This document shows positions 59,576 to 64,000 of a stretch of 64,000 bases of DNA, piece after piece. Positions within the stretch are counted from its first letter, which is position 1. Every line of letters begins with the position of its first letter. This DNA is from Panax quinquefolius (taxonomy: Eukaryota > Streptophyta > Magnoliopsida > Apiales > Araliaceae). The notes below the pieces were generated by a model, which was given only the letters and a program-made list of their open reading frames with translations, ran no database searches and was not told where the DNA came from. The position numbers were made by a program, and so were the translations under genes. The stretch is taken from the NCBI GenBank assembly GCA_020205615.1, contig CM035153.1, forward strand, positions 97,306,792-97,370,791, in the 5' to 3' direction.

Positions 59576-62500
59576 TGTAAAACCCCGACTTTTATAAAAT
59601 AAAAGTCTAATTTAATTTATGATTATTATTTTTAAGATTATAAAATTGATAAATGATTCCAATTTCTCCTTAAATTATGCACCAATTTTTCTTTTCTATT
59701 GGTCCATTTATTTTGTGGGGCAAAGATGTGGCCATTCAATTTGACTAAGAAGTCACATGTATTAATTAAAAGGAAAGTGGGAAATGATGGGGGAATATTA
59801 TATATATGTAGGTATACAATACCCACTCACCCTTGTCGGCAAGATTGAGAAGGAAAGGAGGGTGAGAATTGTCTCTTATGAGACAAATAACCAAATAATA
59901 AGGAAAGTGGGTAAGAAAAGAAAATGAAAAAGAAAGATAGAGAAACATTATTCACCCATTAAAGAAAGAATAAGAAAAATAAAGAGAGAAGAGAGAAAAG
60001 AGAAAAAGAAATAAGGGAGAGAAGAAGAAGAAGAATGAAGAAGTAATGAAAGAAAATCAAGAAAGGTAATTTTTTTAAGTCTTGATTATTTGTTTTTATA
60101 GATTTTATAAAGAGTACATACTTAGGTATGTATTGGATGTTTTAAACTTGTATAAACATGAATCAAATGAGAGAAATCAAGAAATCAAACTAAGAACAAA
60201 ATATGGAGATTTTTAGAAAAATTAGTTTACTACTTGATTTTGTAAAATTCATAACTCTTTGTGTATAATGAGTTAGGAGATGAGCTATATATCAAAAGAA
60301 AGCCCTGGAAGTAAGCTAAATGCAAAAATTTGAATCACCCAAAAATTCTTTGTAGATTTTTCGTGGTGACAGTTTGAGTGAAAATGGTACGAATGACTTA
60401 TAGTCCGAAAAATCAGTTTTATTAAGTTATATTGCGTGAGTTATAATTTTTAATCCGACCGTTGGATCGTTGTGATTTTCGGATATGTTATACATAATAA
60501 AAGGATAATTATTATGAATTATTGAAATTTCTGAATATTAGAGTTTATGATTAATTTATTAGAAAAATTATTTGGGTTGAAATATTTTTACAGAATGCTT
60601 ATAATATCATCTTAGAATTTCAGTAAAATTTTGATGAATTATTGAAAAGCGAAATATTTATTATATTTTTAAACTATTTATGGTTAGTTTAAAAATGAAA
60701 GAAATTCATAGAAAATTCTTTGAATGATGAAAAATTATGAAATTTGGTGAAAAATCTTATAATGTTATTTTTATGATTTCGGACGCTTTTGGAAAATTTT
60801 TGAATAACAAAAATATTTAATATATTTTAATCTATTTATGGTTAGTTTAAAAACTAGAAGAAATTCATAGGAAATTCTATGAATGGTGGAAAATTATGAT
60901 TTTCTTTGAAAAATAGTATAATAATATAAGATTAATATTGATGATGTTTTAATGATATAAAAGTATATGGAGTTAGTATTTCTATTTTGAAGCTATTAAA
61001 TGATAGTTTTTGTAAATAGAAATAATTATTGAAAATTGTTGGTTAATCTGAAAAATATGAAAATTAATTGTAAAATTCAGAATCATATTTTTAAATATTT
61101 TAGAAGTGTTAGTAAGCTCATGAGGTGTCGGGATGTAACCGCACTAGTAACGAATGAGTTATGATAAAAACAAAAATAATATTTTTGTTAAAGTAAAAAT
61201 GGTGATAATACCACAATAGTGGATTGTCATACATGAGGTTTTAGATTTCTCAAGTTTTATTATCCACTTCTAAATTTTTGGAATATGGATAATGATTTTA
61301 TGCGATAAATAGAGATAACTTGAATGAATAATGAATTTTTAGTTGGTTTATATGTTATTCGAGATGAATATGATTTGGTGTTGATCTGATCCCTACTTTT
61401 AATAGAATTTAAATTGTTCATAGTAAGGTGTTGATTTGATTCTTACGTAAGAAGTCACCATGTATTTTATTCAATAATTGTCACAGTAATTATTGCACAG
61501 TGATTCATATTATTGATTCTTACTTAGTCTTTCATTCAATAATTGTCATAGTAATTGTTGCAAAGTGACTCATATTATTTGATATAATTATACCAGTTGG
61601 AAGTATTGTGAGTCTTTGTTAATAATTGTGAATAATTGTTGAAAGATTGAAAATGTGTAAATAATTGATGAATAAAAGATTTTAATTAAAGATATGTAAG
61701 GTATGCAGATGTTTATTCAATTATTTTCTTTTTACAATAGTAAGTTTGGCAGGACTTGCTGACACTCTACTTTTTCTAAAGTAGTCTGGACCATAACTCA
61801 ATTATTTTTAAAATGTATACAAGTTGGTTTAATTTTCTTTGTGGGACCATAAATTCCACTACCATTATTATATACCTCGTTTGGTTATTTTGTCAAAGGG
61901 GGTGTGTTAGTTGTTTACTAAATTTTCAGTATAAATAGGTTGCCCGGTTGAGCAACTAAACACACACCATCACTACACTAAAAATATAGAATTCTTTTAC
62001 TTCAATATTGTGAGTATAATATTGTGAGTATTTCTATTGAGTGTAATGTTACTCCAAAGTGTAGATAAGGAATTAATGCAAGCATTGTTTAAGTTGATCA
62101 ATTTCATAAAAAGCAGAATCAAGTCACATGCTAAGGTAAGGGATATCATTATTGTGGTAAGGTAACATTTTTATGGTAAAAAAAATATCATTTTATTTCA
62201 TACTCCATATCATGTTAAGATATTATTATTTGTTTATTCAGTTTATCATTAAATGGTGAAAAGTCCTGAAAGGATTAGAATATCCTTTATAGTTTGTGCT
62301 TCATCTATTATTATGTTATCAATTTGGAGTCTGGATAATTAAGTTGAAAATCACTAAGATCTATGTTATCTTATTATTATGATGATTTATGTTTATTCAT
62401 TATATATATCATTGTCATCATTCTCATGCTTATATTGTGTTGAAAGTCATCTATGGCCAGTAGTGCATAGATGGACTTGGTATGATTATGACCAGGGATT

Positions 62501-63631
62501 ATTCGGTATAATCATGACCGTAATGTTACAAATGATGTGGTAAAAGTCATCTTTTGCCCGTAGTGCATAGATGGACTTGGTATGATTATGACCGAGGATT
62601 ATTCGGTATAATCACGATCAGATTGAAAACACGAATATCCTCGCCCGTAGTGCATGGATAATTCGTGGTCGTGATACTATTAAGCAGAGTCTCAGCATTA
62701 TTGGTTTTACAGTTGTATATCTTTGGCCTGTAGTGCAAAGATGGACTGTTGGTTATTGGTTTTACAATTGTATATCTTTGACATGTAGTGCAAAGTTGGA
62801 CTATTAATTTACTTGATTATAAATATGAATTATGATTTAATTATAATCTGTGGTGGTTCAGGTGAAGACAGGTGATGAGAGTTCTCTTTGTCTTGGGTAT
62901 AACAAAGAACTGTTGATGAGTATTACATGAATGAAATATTAACGATGGACTTTTAATCTAGAGGAGATAGTAGACATTATGTTCTACTTGACTCTTCTAA
63001 TGGATTGTTGATTTCGCTGCTATTATGGTTGAAAACTTTTATCTTCTACCATATGTTCTAAATATCTGAATTATTTTGATAATTTAATTATCTTAAGTCA
63101 TGATATTCTTTACTGGGCTATGTGTGCTCACCCTTTTACTTCACCACCCCTTTCAGGTAATAAAAGTGTAGCTGGGACTAGCAGAGAGAACATGGGTATA
63201 AAGTGGTGATACGAATTAGTTACAAGCCTAATCAAATATTGAAATGGTGTGGCATAATAATTGTACTGAGAACTTAAAATATGTGTGACATGTTTTATAC
63301 ATCATTTGATATTTAATTTTGGTGAGCAATAATAGGGTGAGGCGAATCAGAATTTGGAAGCGTCAAAGGTGCACTCCATTAGAATGAGGAGAACAAAAAT
63401 CTTCTCGTGTTCCTTCGGGGACTTGATAAAATTGCTGCTGTACTTTATATGGCATTGTAATAATTTAAATATGAATATTGTCATATTATATACGTAACAA
63501 TATTTGTATTGAAACTCACGATATATAGTCGTCGTATTTTTCACTTACGGTTGTATATAAATGGAGTTGTAAGTAGTGTATTTTCTGGCGACCCAAGATG
63601 GGTGATGTATACCTATTTTGGGGGCGTCACA
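59576..63631 (+). mobile_element. LTR F inside the RT gene of element E
   Basis: Starts TGTAAAACCCCGACTTTTAT and ends TTTTGGGGGCGTCACA, 4056 bp. No PBS follows; RT coding follows instead. It is homologous to LTRs D and E: the ATCCGACCGTTGGATCGTTG block at 60452 is shared with D (8993), and the GTAGTGCA repeats at 62450-62790 are shared with both. The flanks GCCAT and GTTTA do not form a duplication. Confidence 0.85.
61929..61938 (+). promoter_or_regulatory. Candidate TATA box of LTR F
   Basis: GTATAAATAG in the same relative context as in LTRs D and E. Confidence 0.55.
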
Positions 63632-64000
63632 GTTTATTCAAGGAATATTTGGATCACTTTGTGGTCGTCTTTATTGATGACATCCTTATTTATTCCAAAA
63701 GCCGTGAAGATCATGAGCAACACTTGAGGCTGATACTCCAAAAGTTTCGTGAATATAAGCTTTATGCCAAGTTGAAGAAATGCGAGTTCTGGCTTGAGGA
63801 AGTAGCATTCCTTGGGCACGTAGTATCAAGTCATGGAATATATATTGACCCAACAAAGATTAAAGCTATCCAAAGCTAGGAGCAACCCAAATCATTGACC
63901 GAAGTACATAGCTTTCTCGGCTTAGCTAGTTATTATCGGAGATTCGTGGAAGGATTTTCTCGAATCGATACTCCATTAACTCAGCTGACTCGGAAAGATA
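63632..64000 (+). pseudogene. Element E reverse transcriptase, second half (runs off the window)
   Basis: Directly after LTR F the plus strand reads [20 protein letters not shown], holding the catalytic FIDD. Next come [29 protein letters not shown] and, after TAG at 63877-63879, SLTEVHSFLGLASYYRRFV, entering the RNase H region. It resumes the RT that stops at 59575, but about eight codons between NAPAA and FKEYL are missing. RNase H, integrase and the 3' LTR should lie to the right of the window. Confidence 0.85.

Overview
The window is nuclear DNA of a flowering plant. It is AT-rich, with long microsatellites, GT-AG introns in the few gene-like pieces, LTR retrotransposons primed by initiator tRNA-Met, a FAR1/FRS-type MULE transposase, a CACTA end and an endogenous caulimovirid. 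Almost everything is transposable-element sequence, nested several layers deep. I cannot name the species. No housekeeping gene, rRNA, tRNA or CRISPR was seen.

Layout. 1-5.4 kb: a possibly intact two-exon GRF zinc-finger gene (536-919), tail to tail with a broken FRS/MULE transposase (minus strand, 1792-4020), then microsatellites. 5.4-18.2 kb: a CACTA end (5366-5967) sits against the left LTR fragment of a minus-strand Gypsy-type element A. Its other LTR is 14899-18199. Its non-coding interior was hit by a 5.5-kb solo LTR D (8074-13577) with a perfect TACCA target duplication. 18.2-23.2 kb: an unassigned LTR-like repeat, a (TA)n tract, and a decayed caulimovirid polyprotein (zinc knuckle, protease, RT, RNase H, C-terminal region). 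23.2-43.9 kb: a putative host element H, whose LTR was split by element C (26711-39277) and by a 1.7-kb insert. The H interior has minisatellites and a spliced, decayed plant-mobile-domain (PMD) gene. Element C has two long LTRs and only 1.8 kb of non-coding interior. One of its LTRs carries a 2.66-kb tandem duplication.

43.9-54.2 kb: a truncated C-like LTR (G), a complete but dead Ty1/Copia element (45532-53806), and a sliver of Gypsy gag on the minus strand. 54.2-64.0 kb: a plus-strand Ty3/Gypsy element E with its 5' LTR, PBS, gag, protease and RT. Solo LTR F (59576-63631) interrupts the RT, which resumes at 63632 and runs off the window. LTRs D, E and F belong to one family (start TGTAARAYCCC, end GGGGGCGTCACA). 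LTRs A, C and G form a second, minus-oriented family with related non-coding interiors.

There is no gene network here. The relationships are of insertion order: A before D, H before C, E before F. Most reading frames are broken. Near-identical LTR copies differ mainly at CAG/CTG (CHG) sites, so some breaks may be sequencing artefacts. The most unusual observations are that CHG pattern, the non-autonomous A/C group with its mosaic duplicated LTR, the PMD gene inside a candidate retroelement, and the caulimovirid abutting a TA-repeat.
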